This document shows positions 1 through 9,543 of a DNA stretch of 64,000 nt, one piece after another (position 1 is the first letter of the stretch; each line of letters starts with the position of its first letter). Origin of the DNA: Blepharisma stoltei (taxonomy: Eukaryota; Ciliophora; Heterotrichea; Heterotrichida; Blepharismidae); assembly GCA_914767885.1 (NCBI GenBank), contig CAJZBQ010000005.1, positions 434,001-498,000 on the forward strand, read 5' to 3'. The notes under the pieces were generated by a model, which did no database searches, was not told the origin of the DNA, and was given only the letters and a program-made list of their open reading frames with translations. Made by a program: the position numbers and the translations under genes.

Positions 1-2414
1 TCTAAATTTCTTTTTCCTTGCTGGCTTTGTTTCATATCCAGGAGATATGTCATCTTCAACTTTATCACTGTCTTCACTGTCCATATAAATCATCGTAAAC
101 TTTGGGTCTGCTTTTCTTACAGGGAGCTCGCTTGCAGGCATTTCTAATTGAGAATTAGTAGCACTTACAATAGAGCTAGAATAAGATTGACCTTGCCCAT
201 ATTTTTCAATAAATCCTTCTATTTTTGGATATATATGAGGATCATTAGAGAACAGCTTACTCCTTCCTGTAAGAAAGCCAAAATTAGGTCGCTCAAGGAG
301 AGTTTAATATTTTTTAATAATTTTTTTAATTTGAAAGGAAATATAATCTTAATTATAGCTATAGATAACGCCAAAGCACTTATTTTTAAAAAAAAAATTT
401 TCAAATTGTTTACTCGCTCACGGAGGAAAGTTAGCAATTGGCTTAGAGATGCCACGAACATTACGGGAATCGTAGTTTCTGTTAATAAGCTTCATTTTTG
501 GAACACGATGGTAGTTTGGCTCAAAGCTGTCTTCAGCTGTCAATCGTTTTGTTTCTGGGGCGCTTCTTTTTTCAAGCCACTTTTTCTTGGTTTCTTCCTT
601 ATCTAAGTTCAACAATATTTTTTTGCATTTTATTGCTACATGTCCTAGCTCTTTACAAATATAACATTTTACCAGCAACGTCGAAAAATCATTGTCTTCA
701 CATTTTTTTGACAGCAGGTCTGTCTGCTCTTTTGCTTCAGGGAATTTTTCCAGAAGCTGGTTCATATTTGCTCTAGACAAGCTTAACAAATCAACAAAAT
801 CAAGACACTTCGCCGAGGCGCATCTTGGCTTTTCTGTAAAAAAAGCAATTTCTCCAAAATACTCTTTTGGTCCTAAGTCTTTATAAGTTGACTTTGTGGA
901 GTGATGAAAAATGTCGATTTTTCCATTCTGAATAAAATACATCTTGGTGCTCATTTCGCCTTCTTCAATTACTGTATCTCCAGGAGCATAAGTTTCGCTT
1001 TCTAAAGCTCTTGTCAATTGAGAAATGAAGTGGGCCTCATATTGCTCAAAAATTGGGCAAAGCTTGATGACAATCCCGTGAATGTGGGCGTAGATTTCGT
1101 CACGTAAAGGCTCTGAGAGAAGCGTCAAAATTTGTTTTTCGTCGAGGTTGCTTTTCTTTTTATTTTCCCAGACATATTCAAGATATCTTCTTACTCTGAA
1201 TTGTAAGTCATGTGGCAAGTCTTTTTTCCTCATATATCGATTCACAGCGACAACTTGCTCTCTGTAAGCATTTTCTACGGCATTTTGTTTGCTTACAAGA
1301 GAGCCAATGCTACCTACAGTGTATGCAAAGACACCACAGGCTACAATCATAGCAAACATTGCATATATTTTCTCTGGGAGTGTTTTTGGAACAATGTCTC
1401 CATACCCTACAGTTGTCATGGTCGTAAATGCCCAATATAAAGAAGTTATATATTTGTCAAAAGGGCTTGAATTTTCTATTTTCGCAACAGTCACCCAGGT
1501 CGTAGGATAATACATCATATCTAAATCCCCTAAAAAATACCACCAGCAAGCTGTCCAGTGAGCTATAAAGAACACAATAGAGAGCAAGCGCAAAAACATA
1601 AAAATTGTGGCAATTGCATTGCTCGCTATGTAGTCTTCAATTTTTATCAACATTCTTTTAAGTTTTGCCATGCGCACAAGTCTAAGAATTCTTAAAAATC
1701 TGAAAACTTTTACAAGCCTTAGAAACTGGTTTGAGTTGGATAAGCTGACTTGGCCGCTGTCTGAGCTGTCTCCGTCTTCAAATGGTCCAGTAATAAACCA
1801 GGTAAGCGGGATACTTGCTATTAAATCAAAAAGGAACCATGTTTTTAAGTAATGCTTTATAATTTCTTTGCGATTCATTTGCAAAGAGCCTTTTGCGTAA
1901 AATCCTGTATTAAAGCACACAAAAATATCAGCCATGAAGCAAAGAGTGATAAAAAACTCCAAATATTTTCACCAGCCTGCAATTGGAACATTAAAGCAAA
2001 TCCTATATGGGACGGTTATAGCGTAGTAGACTATGAAAACTGATAATATAATTGATCTAGAGCAAAATCCTTATATAATATTTTCTACCTAAATTATTAG
2101 ATTGATTTTATTGAAATTTGATTGGAAAATCTATTTATAAATTTTATTATGATTTTTGCAATACCGATGAAAATCATAGTTGTGATATCCCATAATAATT
2201 TTCATGAAGATTCGGGCTGAATGGGACTTAAAATTCATAACCTTGATTTTCCGTCTTTCGATACAGGAGCACTTGGCAAAAATGAATCTTTTTTTATTGT
2301 TCTTAAATGATGCAATGATTTATTTGCTGCGTTTTTGGGATCTTCTATAGGACCTTGAGATAAATCTTTTTGTATATTTGTTCAATTAGATCTCTTGAGG
2401 CCTGAGTTTTCCAT
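1..2414 (-). CDS. Cyclic-nucleotide-binding, EAG/CNG-type ion channel with C-terminal zinc knuckle (partial, continues past left edge)
   Basis: A plasma- or ciliary-membrane cation channel, probably K+ selective. Reading from the ATG at 2414 on the minus strand there is a hydrophilic N-terminus, then S1 (WDITTMIF...VPYR, with the W-to-VPY spacing of EAG channels), an S4-like Arg/Lys-rich stretch (FRFLRILRLVRMAKLKR), the pore filter TTVGYGD, a C-linker, a cyclic-nucleotide-binding domain (GEMSTKMYFI, then YFGEIAFF) and a CCHC knuckle (C-x2-C-x4-H-x4-C at CYICKELGHVAIKC). Two inserts interrupt it: 2033-2173 inside S1 and 258-433 near the C-terminus. With both removed the frame stays open to position 1, so the stop lies outside the window. 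Several UGA codons read as Trp (AGWWKY). The family is clear; ligand dependence and ion selectivity are inference. Confidence 0.9.
258..433. mobile_element. Degenerate family-A palindromic MITE/IES (A1), TA-bounded
   Basis: The ends read TTACTCCTTCC and GGAGGAAAGTTA with internal CTCACGGAGG. The copy is short (about 174 bp) and its interior has decayed. TA dinucleotides at 258-259 and 432-433 flank it. Keeping one TA joins SKPIA to KLFSND in the channel gene and keeps that frame open to the window edge. Left in, it would stop the channel reading frame. Confidence 0.8.
2033..2173. other. Short IES in channel S1 segment, bounded by ATGAAAA repeats
   Basis: ATGAAAA occurs at 2033-2039 and again at 2167-2173. 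Deleting one repeat plus the 127 bp between them joins WDITTMIF to IVYYAITVPYR, which gives the 18-residue W-to-PY spacing usual for EAG/CNG S1. The insert contains in-frame stops. TA-based alternatives that keep frame exist (right-hand TA at 2145 or 2148) but lengthen S1, so the exact boundary is not certain. Confidence 0.65.
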
Positions 2415-2689
2415 TTATGAAATTATTAAAGTTTTACTTTTTATTTAAATTATTTGGGCTGTAATGGTACCTGTTAAATCTAGAAAAAACAAAGCTAATT
2501 TCATTTTATAATTACTTTGATGTCTTCGACAATTAAGCTGGCTTACTCCAATTACTAATAAGGTTGCAGCTTTTTGAATGAAAATATGTTCTAATTAGAA
2601 TTAATTTTTACACAATTATATTAGAATATCCTTTACATATTTAAATAGATTTCACATCTCCTTATTGTCTTCATTATACCATATAAAAT

Positions 2690-3758
2690 ATACATTAAAA
2701 TGGCGGCACGTGTCACCTACCTTCTTGGCATAGCAGTCCAAATCTTATGGCTATGGTGAACTGGGACGGACTCTGAGCTGAGAATCAAGTGCACGCTCAA
2801 GAGATGTGTATTTGGGTAGGCTTTGGCTACTCTCCTGTGGTTGGAATGGAGGTGTTCAACAACGTTTCTCTACCGAAAAACTAGGGGTTTGGGTCCAGGC
2901 TGCAGAGAGTAGTCTTTTTCCTGTACCCGATAGATTCCAAAGAGTTGATCCATGGAATCAAGCTATTCCAATCATTACATTACATTAGAATTTTATATCG
3001 CTTAACGTCCACTACGGGGTTACAACTCCAGGTTTATCACTCGCCTTTCGTCGCATCGGGCCCACCAGTCTGCTGGAGACAAACTTGCTTCGATCACCAG
3101 GGTGCTTCTAGGGCAAATGTCCACGTCTTCGACGGCTCATGGATGAACTACTTGCTTGTACATGGGTTGCTTTTCCGAAAAACCCAAAAAATGGATTTTT
3201 CTGGTCGGCTATCGGCAAAAAGGAAAAATGCAAAGCCTGGGACGTAACGCCCAGTTTCACGCTAGGGAGTTGCCCGAATGGTCCAGAGGACTTTGCTGGG
3301 CTTCCCCTTTCCAACCTTGCACCCTCCTTCCCAACGAGGAAAAATCCACCCCTGAGAATAGACTAGGGCTAGGCTCTGAAAGCTACCAGAATTGCTTACC
3401 TAGCATTGCTGTCCATCTCTGAAATGGTAAAACCTTGCCGGATATAATTAAAATATGAGTCGAGGCTGCATGGCCGGGAGGCCATGCCCAGACGAAGACG
3501 CCATATTTTAATTATCAAGCTATTCCAAATCGCCCGCCGCAGGGCCGCAGAAGTCCATAAGCCGCCCACTCAAGATTGAAGCTACAGGGAGGAGACAGAA
3601 GGTACCGGAAGTGGCATCCACCTTCTGGGGAAAGACCACTCTAGGCTGAGTCGAAAAGCGGTTGAATCTCCCGTACGGGAGGTGTTTGGTGACTGCGCCA
3701 CAATATGGCTGTTGACTGAATTTCAATATTCCTAATCCGATCCTATATCATATAAAAT
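2690..3758 (+). mobile_element. SINE-like GC-rich retroposon S1 (copy a), interrupted by element S2
   Basis: Starts TTAAAATGGCG about 8 bp inside the left flank and carries a Pol III box A match TGGCATAGCAG near 2728. The direct repeat CATATAAAAT at 2680-2689 and 3749-3758 looks like a target-site duplication. The same repeat recurs at 37938-38460, 44996-45509 and 50227-50794 (reverse). No coding capacity. It is split by a second element at 2972-3528. Confidence 0.75.
2972..3528 (+). mobile_element. Retroposon-like element S2 (copy a) nested in S1a
   Basis: Flanked by a perfect 15-bp direct repeat ATCAAGCTATTCCAA at 2957-2971 and 3514-3528, so it inserted into S1a after S1a was in place. It shares a block (CGCTTAACGTCC ... 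CTGGTCGGCTATCGGCA) with 37337-37606, and its right end (ATATGRGTCGAG ... AGACGCCATATTTTAATTAT) with 58600-58685. ORFs in it are not conserved between copies. Confidence 0.75.
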
Positions 3759-4047
3759 CTATTTTTTAAATTTGAATGCAGCCAAGCAATTAAATAAATT
3801 TTTAAAAAAATAGATATCCCACTTAAATTAATAATGAACAAAGCAGTGCGATGAAATGGGAGTTAGAAAACTGATATCCTTTGCTTTAAAAATTTTGTGG
3901 CTTATCTTAATTATATAACTAGAGTTATTTTCCTTTGATATTGACATAATTATCCTATATCTTATAGGAAATAGTTAATTAACAATTAAGATTAATAATG
4001 CTAATTTATTCTTAATTATACACTTATAAACCTTTGTAAATTTAAGA

Positions 4048-4202
4048 TATAGAAATTTCCCATAGATGGCGCTGTTTGCCCTTGATTTGCCCATGAGAAA
4101 ATTTTTTGGTTTGACCAAACCATATGGGGACTGGTCGAACCAAAAAATTTCCCCGGTGGGCAAATCAAGGGCAAACAGCGCCATCTATGGGAAATTTCTA
4201 TA
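4048..4202. mobile_element. Family-B foldback element (B0)
   Basis: Near-perfect inverted repeat: TATAGAAATTTCCC ... GGGAAATTTCTATA, arms of about 65 bp including GATGGCGCTGTTTGCCC. Outer TATA on each side matches the family-B copies at 11852-12080 and 47277-47506, which interrupt exons. This copy is intergenic. Confidence 0.85.
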
Positions 4203-4246
4203 ACTAATTAAAGGAATGGTATATATGTAAGCGTCTTTATAAATAA

Positions 4247-4714
4247 TTAAGACTGCTTTTTTTCTTCATCTGGATCGTAATTAGGATCACCTCTATCAGC
4301 TATTTCAACTGGTTCACTTTCATCCACTGTTCCCCAGCCTCCATGTCCGCCTTTTTTAGGGTTTGGATCAACACCTTGTGCAGAGTGTCGGTCAAGTCTT
4401 GCATCTTTGTCCTTTTTCCCTTCGACAGATCTCTTACTAACCACCTTTAATTGGAGATTAAAAATCCTGCTCCAATTTAAAAGGGGTTAATTTTTTTCGA
4501 ATAAAAAAAACTTAAATTGAACCTAATATTTTTAATTTTAATTTATTTTTATAAAAATTAACCAATTCAGTGTAAAAATGTTTAAATAATATTCTCTTTC
4601 CATTAAATTCGGCAAAACTAATTTACTAAAAATTACTATTTTTGCATATAAAATTTTCCTAATGAAAAAGAAATTCTTTAATTTAAACGAGGAGTTATGA
4701 TCTTCTCTTTCCAT
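4247..4714 (-). CDS. SERBP1/HABP4/Stm1-like ribosome- and RNA-binding small protein
   Basis: With the element at 4438-4697 removed, exons 4714-4698 and 4439-4247 join as MEREDHSKRSVEGKKDKD and give exactly 70 codons (69 aa). The core RLDRHSAQG...KKGGHGGWG followed by an acidic tail matches the RHSG...KKGG...NWG signature of the SERBP1/Habp4/Stm1 family, which binds ribosomes and mRNA and acts in translation dormancy. It is much shorter than animal members and keeps mainly the core. Family assignment rests on this one motif; function is inferred from the family. Confidence 0.65.
4438..4697. mobile_element. Family-E AT-rich IES (E1) with hairpin end
   Basis: Bounded by TA at 4438-4439 and 4696-4697; removal (258 bp) restores the start of the SERBP1-like gene. 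The left end forms a hairpin (CTTTAATTGGAG against CTCCAATTTAAAAGG). The interior AGTGTAAAAATGTTTAAATAA resembles the inserts at about 21557-21878 and 56610-56880. Confidence 0.75.
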
Positions 4715-4954
4715 TTTTTATTAATAACATAAACTGTCCACTTAATTCAAAAATTAATTAGTTGATGCAGAAACTGTTTATGATGGCTTAATAGGAATCA
4801 CAAAGGAGGTTGTATTCTTCTTTAAGCCTCTTTAATTCAGACTGGACACTAACACACTGTAAAAATATTGATTCACTATATATAATTGGTATGCTTTTTA
4901 GTAGAGATTAATGTTTTATGTTAAATATATTATTATATTTATTATATATCTAAT
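4715..4954. other. Short intergenic, AT-rich
   Basis: Between the start of the SERBP1-like gene and the stop of the IQ gene; no gene or repeat recognised. Confidence 0.5.
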
Positions 4955-7591
4955 CTATATGGAAAAGAATATTTTTGAGTCTTCAAGAGTTTGAGGGCTA
5001 TGCTTCTTGAATCCGCTCATATCTTTTTCGTATTGCTCTTCTAACTCTGCCAACTTCATATTTTTCCTCTTAACTTTATCAGGTTTCGTCCTAACTCGAG
5101 TTTTAGCTTTGAATAATAATTTACAAGACTGTTTTACCTTATTTTCTACCAGCAAAAAATCATCAAAAGAATTTTTTCTTATGGCTTCTACAATGACAAT
5201 AGGAGATTTCGAAATATTCAGTGAAGAATTTCTTGAATGCCTTGATATATTTGAATTGCTCCTACTTGGAGGCTGTATAGAAGTTCCTCTTTCTGACCTT
5301 CCTGTGTTGCTTTGTGTATCTTCAGCCTTGGATTCTGCTTTTTTAGGGTCAATTCAGCAGTCAAGCTTAGATTCAACAGTATTTCAGTTTATTTTTTGCA
5401 TATTGACTCTTTCAGATCTTCTCCTGAGAAAGAGAATTATTAAAATGGCGTGATCTGACGTGGACTCCTGACAGCCAGTGAGTTGATCGGGCCAGGAAAG
5501 GCAAGCCACATGGCGATAGTTCTCGTTCTCTCGGGGTGGGTTTTTGGTCTAAGGGATAACCTTACTCACCCCTCCGTGAGTGAACAAAACCATTATAAAA
5601 ATCCCTATTTTTTGCCCAAAAACCCACCCTCCGTGAGTGATCAAAAATTTTTTTAATAGAAAAATGTTTTATGGAAAAAAATTTTGATATATAAGTGATA
5701 ATTAGTATAATGAAATCTCGAGCTAATTCTGTTTAATTTTAAACAAATTGCGTTTTTAAAACATAAATTTTATAAATTAACTTAATATTTGCTTTCCAAT
5801 TTTTGCAATTAGGATTTTTAAAATTTCGAAAAAAATTTTTTCTACAAAATTTATACATAAATTTTTTTTAAAAAAAACAAAAAAAATTAACCCCCCTCCG
5901 TGAGTGAACAAAATTTTTTTTGTTCACTCACGGAGGGGGGGAGCTAGATCTTTTTTCCTTACCTGCAGAAGTCCCTACTGGCGCAAAGTCCCGATACTAC
6001 TCCATGGAAGCAATTCTTGAGTCTGCAATAGGGCTCTGACAGGCCATGGAGGAGGCAAAGACGATTCACCCATACTCTGAGCCCTGTCAGAGGTTAAGGG
6101 AGTATTTTTGCTGAACTTTGGGACCAAGAAAGGCGAAGCCGATCAGTAGGGGTGTCTCCCCGACAGACCTCTGACATCACCATTTTTGGGGGACGTCAGA
6201 TGGAAAAAGGTGGTGTGAGGATAGCGCTTAGCGCCAACGTGAAGCTACCGTAGGACGGAGAGAGAGCTGAAATAAACCCCAACGACCCCTATAAATTTTA
6301 AATCTAATCTAATCTCCTGAGAAAAAGGTTTGGGTGGCTTTGCTAATATAAGATTGCTATGACTTGAAGGAGGCGGTGATAAAAATTTTACCTCGCTGAT
6401 AGTAGGATCTTTGGAGGAAACTGGGTTAACGCTTGATTCTTCAGCTGAACTTTCATAGTGGCTTGTCTCTTCTAAAGGAAATGATATTGGGTTTTGAATT
6501 GCTGGTGTTCTCTGTGAGCGGATACTTTGTTTACTATTTAATGATAACTTCCCTCTCTGTAAAGGCTGCCTTGTTTTTGAATTTGTGACACTTTTTCTCA
6601 AAAATGGCTTGGGTGCTGCTTTTTTATGTATTCCTCAAGATGGACTAGCAAAAGCCAAAGCGACTGAGCTGATTAAATCTTGTTTTAATACGAGATTTTC
6701 TGTACTAGTCTTAATTTGTTCTATGAGTAATGCTATATCAGGGGTTTTAAGGATCCTTCTCAGCTTCCATCCTTTGACAATTCCTTTTAATTTTTCTTTT
6801 TTCACTTTTTGCATTATAATATTTGCTTTATTCCGTTTATAGCTTCTTCATGCTTGCTGTATTATCCCTGCACAGTGCTGTTTAAATTTATTCATTATTT
6901 CTTCTTTCATCTGAATATTTCTTTGAGAAAACTCTCTTATTGCTCTAGTAATCTTAAGTGCTGCAGTTTTTCTTTTTATTTTATCACATATTTTAGCTAG
7001 CTTTCTCTCCCTTTCTTCTCTTATCCAATTTTCCTTGAGAATTTTATACCTTTTTCTACCTCTTATCCCTCTAAATCATGCCTGAATTCTAACTGCAGAT
7101 TTCTTTCTTTTTTCTATTTTTCTTTCCTTTTCAAGCGCAAGTTGCCTCAGCTGCTCAATTTCAGCTTTTTTATAATTTTCTGTCTTTTTTGGCCTTTTTT
7201 CTATACTATTAGTTGTGTCCTATATAAAATTTACAGTTGAAATGGAATCTTCGTTTTTATGATCAATTTTTGCTATGAAGGCATCGAACGTTAATCCAAC
7301 GCTATTTGTTGCCTGTTGGGGTTGAGCTTTTTTGAATTCTCCTGTTAATTCTGAAAAGTCTTCTTCTGAGCTTATAGAGGATTCAAAATCGGAATCATTT
7401 GCAGAGGAGCAGCCTGAGGATATAGGGGAATCTGCCAAAGGTCGAATTTGGGCTGCCCGAGATTGCGAGGTCTCTTCTATTTCAGTTTTATATGAAACTT
7501 CTACTATCTCTTCTTTTGTGGCGGGTGGAGGAGATGGTGATTTTTTGTAACTTGCCTTACGGATAAGATTGAATACAGAACTAAATGACAT
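4955..7591 (-). CDS. IQ-motif (calmodulin-binding) protein
   Basis: Start ATG at 7591, stop UAG at 4955-4957. After removing a 15-nt intron (7220-7234, GTAAATTTTATATAG) and the C1 insert (best fit 5420-6310, 891 bp) the gene is 577 codons. Two IQ motifs are visible: AVRIQAWFRGIRGRKRY and GIIQQAWRSYKRNKA, both with the conserved Trp encoded by UGA. The rest is charged, with Lys/Glu-rich helical stretches, a Ser-rich N-terminus and a basic C-terminus. IQ motifs bind calmodulin or centrin-like proteins, so a cytoskeletal or cortical role is plausible but inferred. The junction across C1 is the least certain part. Confidence 0.75.
5420..6324. mobile_element. Retroposon-like element C (copy 1) inside the IQ gene, carrying a nested family-A MITE
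   Basis: GC-rich unit starting TTAAAATGGCG at about 5440 and ending in AT(CTAAT)n. TCTCCTGAGAAA occurs at 5420-5431 and 6313-6324 as the duplicated target. Extended alignment (AGATCT-TCTCC against AATCTAATCTCC) suggests an 18-bp duplication with a 2-bp difference. Keeping the right copy restores frame. It shares its terminal block (GAAATAAACCCC ... TCTAATCTAATC) with the insert at 22573-22989, which lies in the opposite orientation. Confidence 0.7.
5563..5946. mobile_element. Family-A palindromic MITE (A2) nested in element C1
   Basis: Starts TTACTCACCCCTCCGTGAG, ends with the hairpin CCTCCGTGAGTGAACAAAA / TTTTGTTCACTCACGGAGG and GGGGGGAGCTA. TA at both ends. Interior is the standard family-A sequence (GATATATAAGTGATAATTAG). 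Confidence 0.9.
7220..7234 (-). other. 15-nt spliceosomal intron
   Basis: Sense strand GTAAATTTTATATAG. Without its removal the IQ-gene frame stops at the UAG inside it; with removal it reads SISTDTTNSIEK and continues into the IQ motifs. Confidence 0.9.
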
Positions 7592-7900
7592 TGATGAAAT
7601 AAATATAAAAATTATGGAAAGGAAGCACTAATAGAACTCCAGCATGAGACGATCAATTTATTGGTCTTTACAATCTCATGCTAAAGGAATCAAAGGGATT
7701 AAAACAGGCTGCTTGTGCATGCTTGTGTCGGACTCTTTTACAATACAAATTCATTTGATGCAGAGCCAATTGTTCGCCCTTCTTTAAGATGCGTACAAGT
7801 AATTCATGCTATATTGAAGAAGAAGACTAAAACTTATTCACATAAGTTATAGCCTTTCTCTTACAGCTTAAGCACTCCATATAAATATTAGATAGTTATT
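7592..7900. other. Intergenic region
   Basis: About 300 bp between the IQ gene start and the stop of the next gene; a short inverted motif (CATGAG / CTCATG) but no gene or repeat recognised. Confidence 0.5.
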
Positions 7901-9517
7901 TTACATCTTCTTTACCTTACTTAAGCCAATTTTTAGCTTTTCAATGGTATCTTTGATGAATTCTCCTTCTTTTAGGCTTTTATAGTCCAAACTTTCGCCT
8001 CTCGGGTGCTTTGAGATGATTTCAGTGTCAAAATTTATAGCTGATTTTCTTCCATATACAATGGTAGCTCGCTTATATGATTCTGAAGAGAACAAAGGGA
8101 GCCTCGTTTCAGACTTCTTTGAATTAGGCCTGCTTGGAGGCTTAGAAGGCAGCGCTGAATGAGTTCTCACCCTTATGATGTTTTGCCTCACTATTGGAAG
8201 CGGGGGGTTCTTTATAGTTTGGCTCACTTTTGGATTGATATTGAAATTAAACTCTTCTTTTAACTTAAAATCAATGTTTTTATTTGTGACTGGGCTGATT
8301 TCTGACATCAAATCAAAAGTGGTCTCGGTTTTGTGTGTCGGCTTTATCCTCGGAGGTAGCTTCTTTTTGGATTCTGCATAAAAACTTGTGTAGTGAAGGT
8401 AGCAGTCTTCGCAGACTTTTATTTCTTGGGCTCCCCAGGACGGGTCTTTTTTCATTTCTTCATATTTTGTGTTAGTTAATAATGGGTTGAGCCTTCTTAA
8501 AACATTTGGCACAAGGTTGCATTTGTCTTCGGAGCTTTCGTTTAGCACCAACGCAGTTTCATCGTTTACTTGATCAGGTGGCTCATTGCCTATCTCAGAA
8601 AACTTGAGCACTAATCTCAATGAAATGTTGTGCATATATTCACTTCTTACCAAATGGTTACAGCCAACACACAATTCTCTGTTTTTCCTCATTTCACTGA
8701 ATTTGCAAGAGCTTTTCACTTTTTTTTCAGTTGCCAAGCTGGAAATCATCAATATAAGCTCCTGAGGCATTTTTTCGTTTTCCTTGTTAGAGCGAGTCAA
8801 GTCAAATACTTTTAGCGAACTGCAAAACTGCAGCCACAACAAATCATCTGCATCTTGTTTGAAAAACAAAGTCATCCTCGCAACTGTGACATTTCCTCCA
8901 GTCACTGCTTTAATATGATCTACAATTCCCAAACAAATCCTTTGCACCTCTTCAACTAGTCAAGGCGCAGACAATGAATCAATTTTGCTATTATGCTCTA
9001 GCCCTTCATATGTGACAAGTTTATCATAAAATTCCATCTTCGGGTCATCCAATTTATGAATATTTGTTCTTTTTTCAAGCAAACAAAACTGAGGACTTCA
9101 TATGACTTTAATCAGAGAATTCTGTGCATTTTTAGGATGGATTCACTTCTGCAAGATCCCACTCAAAGGCTTATCTCGGTTATGGATGAAATCATTAAAT
9201 GACTCCGGTGTAAAAAATTCGACCGTTGCTATGTTTGCTTTATCTTTTTTGTTGTCGCTGAACCCCATAAATGAAGCGATTATCTGCTTGTTTTCGTCCA
9301 TGAACTCCTGGAAAATAAATTTATGGGTCACTTTTGTTTTCGATTTTCTCAACAATTCACCAGTTTCTGTACAAAAATACCAAAAAAAAGGCTTGGCTCA
9401 TCGATAAATGACAGTTTCAGGAAGGAGGATATTAGGACAGCAGAGTCCTGTGCTTTCGTTCTGCTTCCACAAGTGGAAAAGCAGCCATTCTGTGAATCCA
9501 GCTGCACCTGATCTCAT
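7901..9517 (-). CDS. Unrecognised conserved-looking protein, 538 aa
   Basis: One uninterrupted frame from ATG at 9517 to 7901 if UGA is Trp (for example RWAKPFFWYF, KWIHPKN, VIWSPQ, SAPWLVEEV); 539 codons. The N-terminal two thirds look globular, with paired cysteines (CVGCNHL and CEDCYLHY) that could bind a metal. The C-terminal third is basic, proline-rich and low complexity (SALPSKPPSRPNSKK). I do not recognise the family. It shares a 26-bp divergent promoter gap with the MOK kinase, a family found on cilia, so a ciliary role is a guess only. Confidence 0.8.
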
Positions 9518-9543
9518 TTAAATGGTCTATTATTTTAAATTCG

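Noticed and set aside
2806-3422. Several plus-strand ORFs in the S1/S2 repeats
   Set aside because: Frames are not conserved between copies and the repeats behave as non-coding retroposons.
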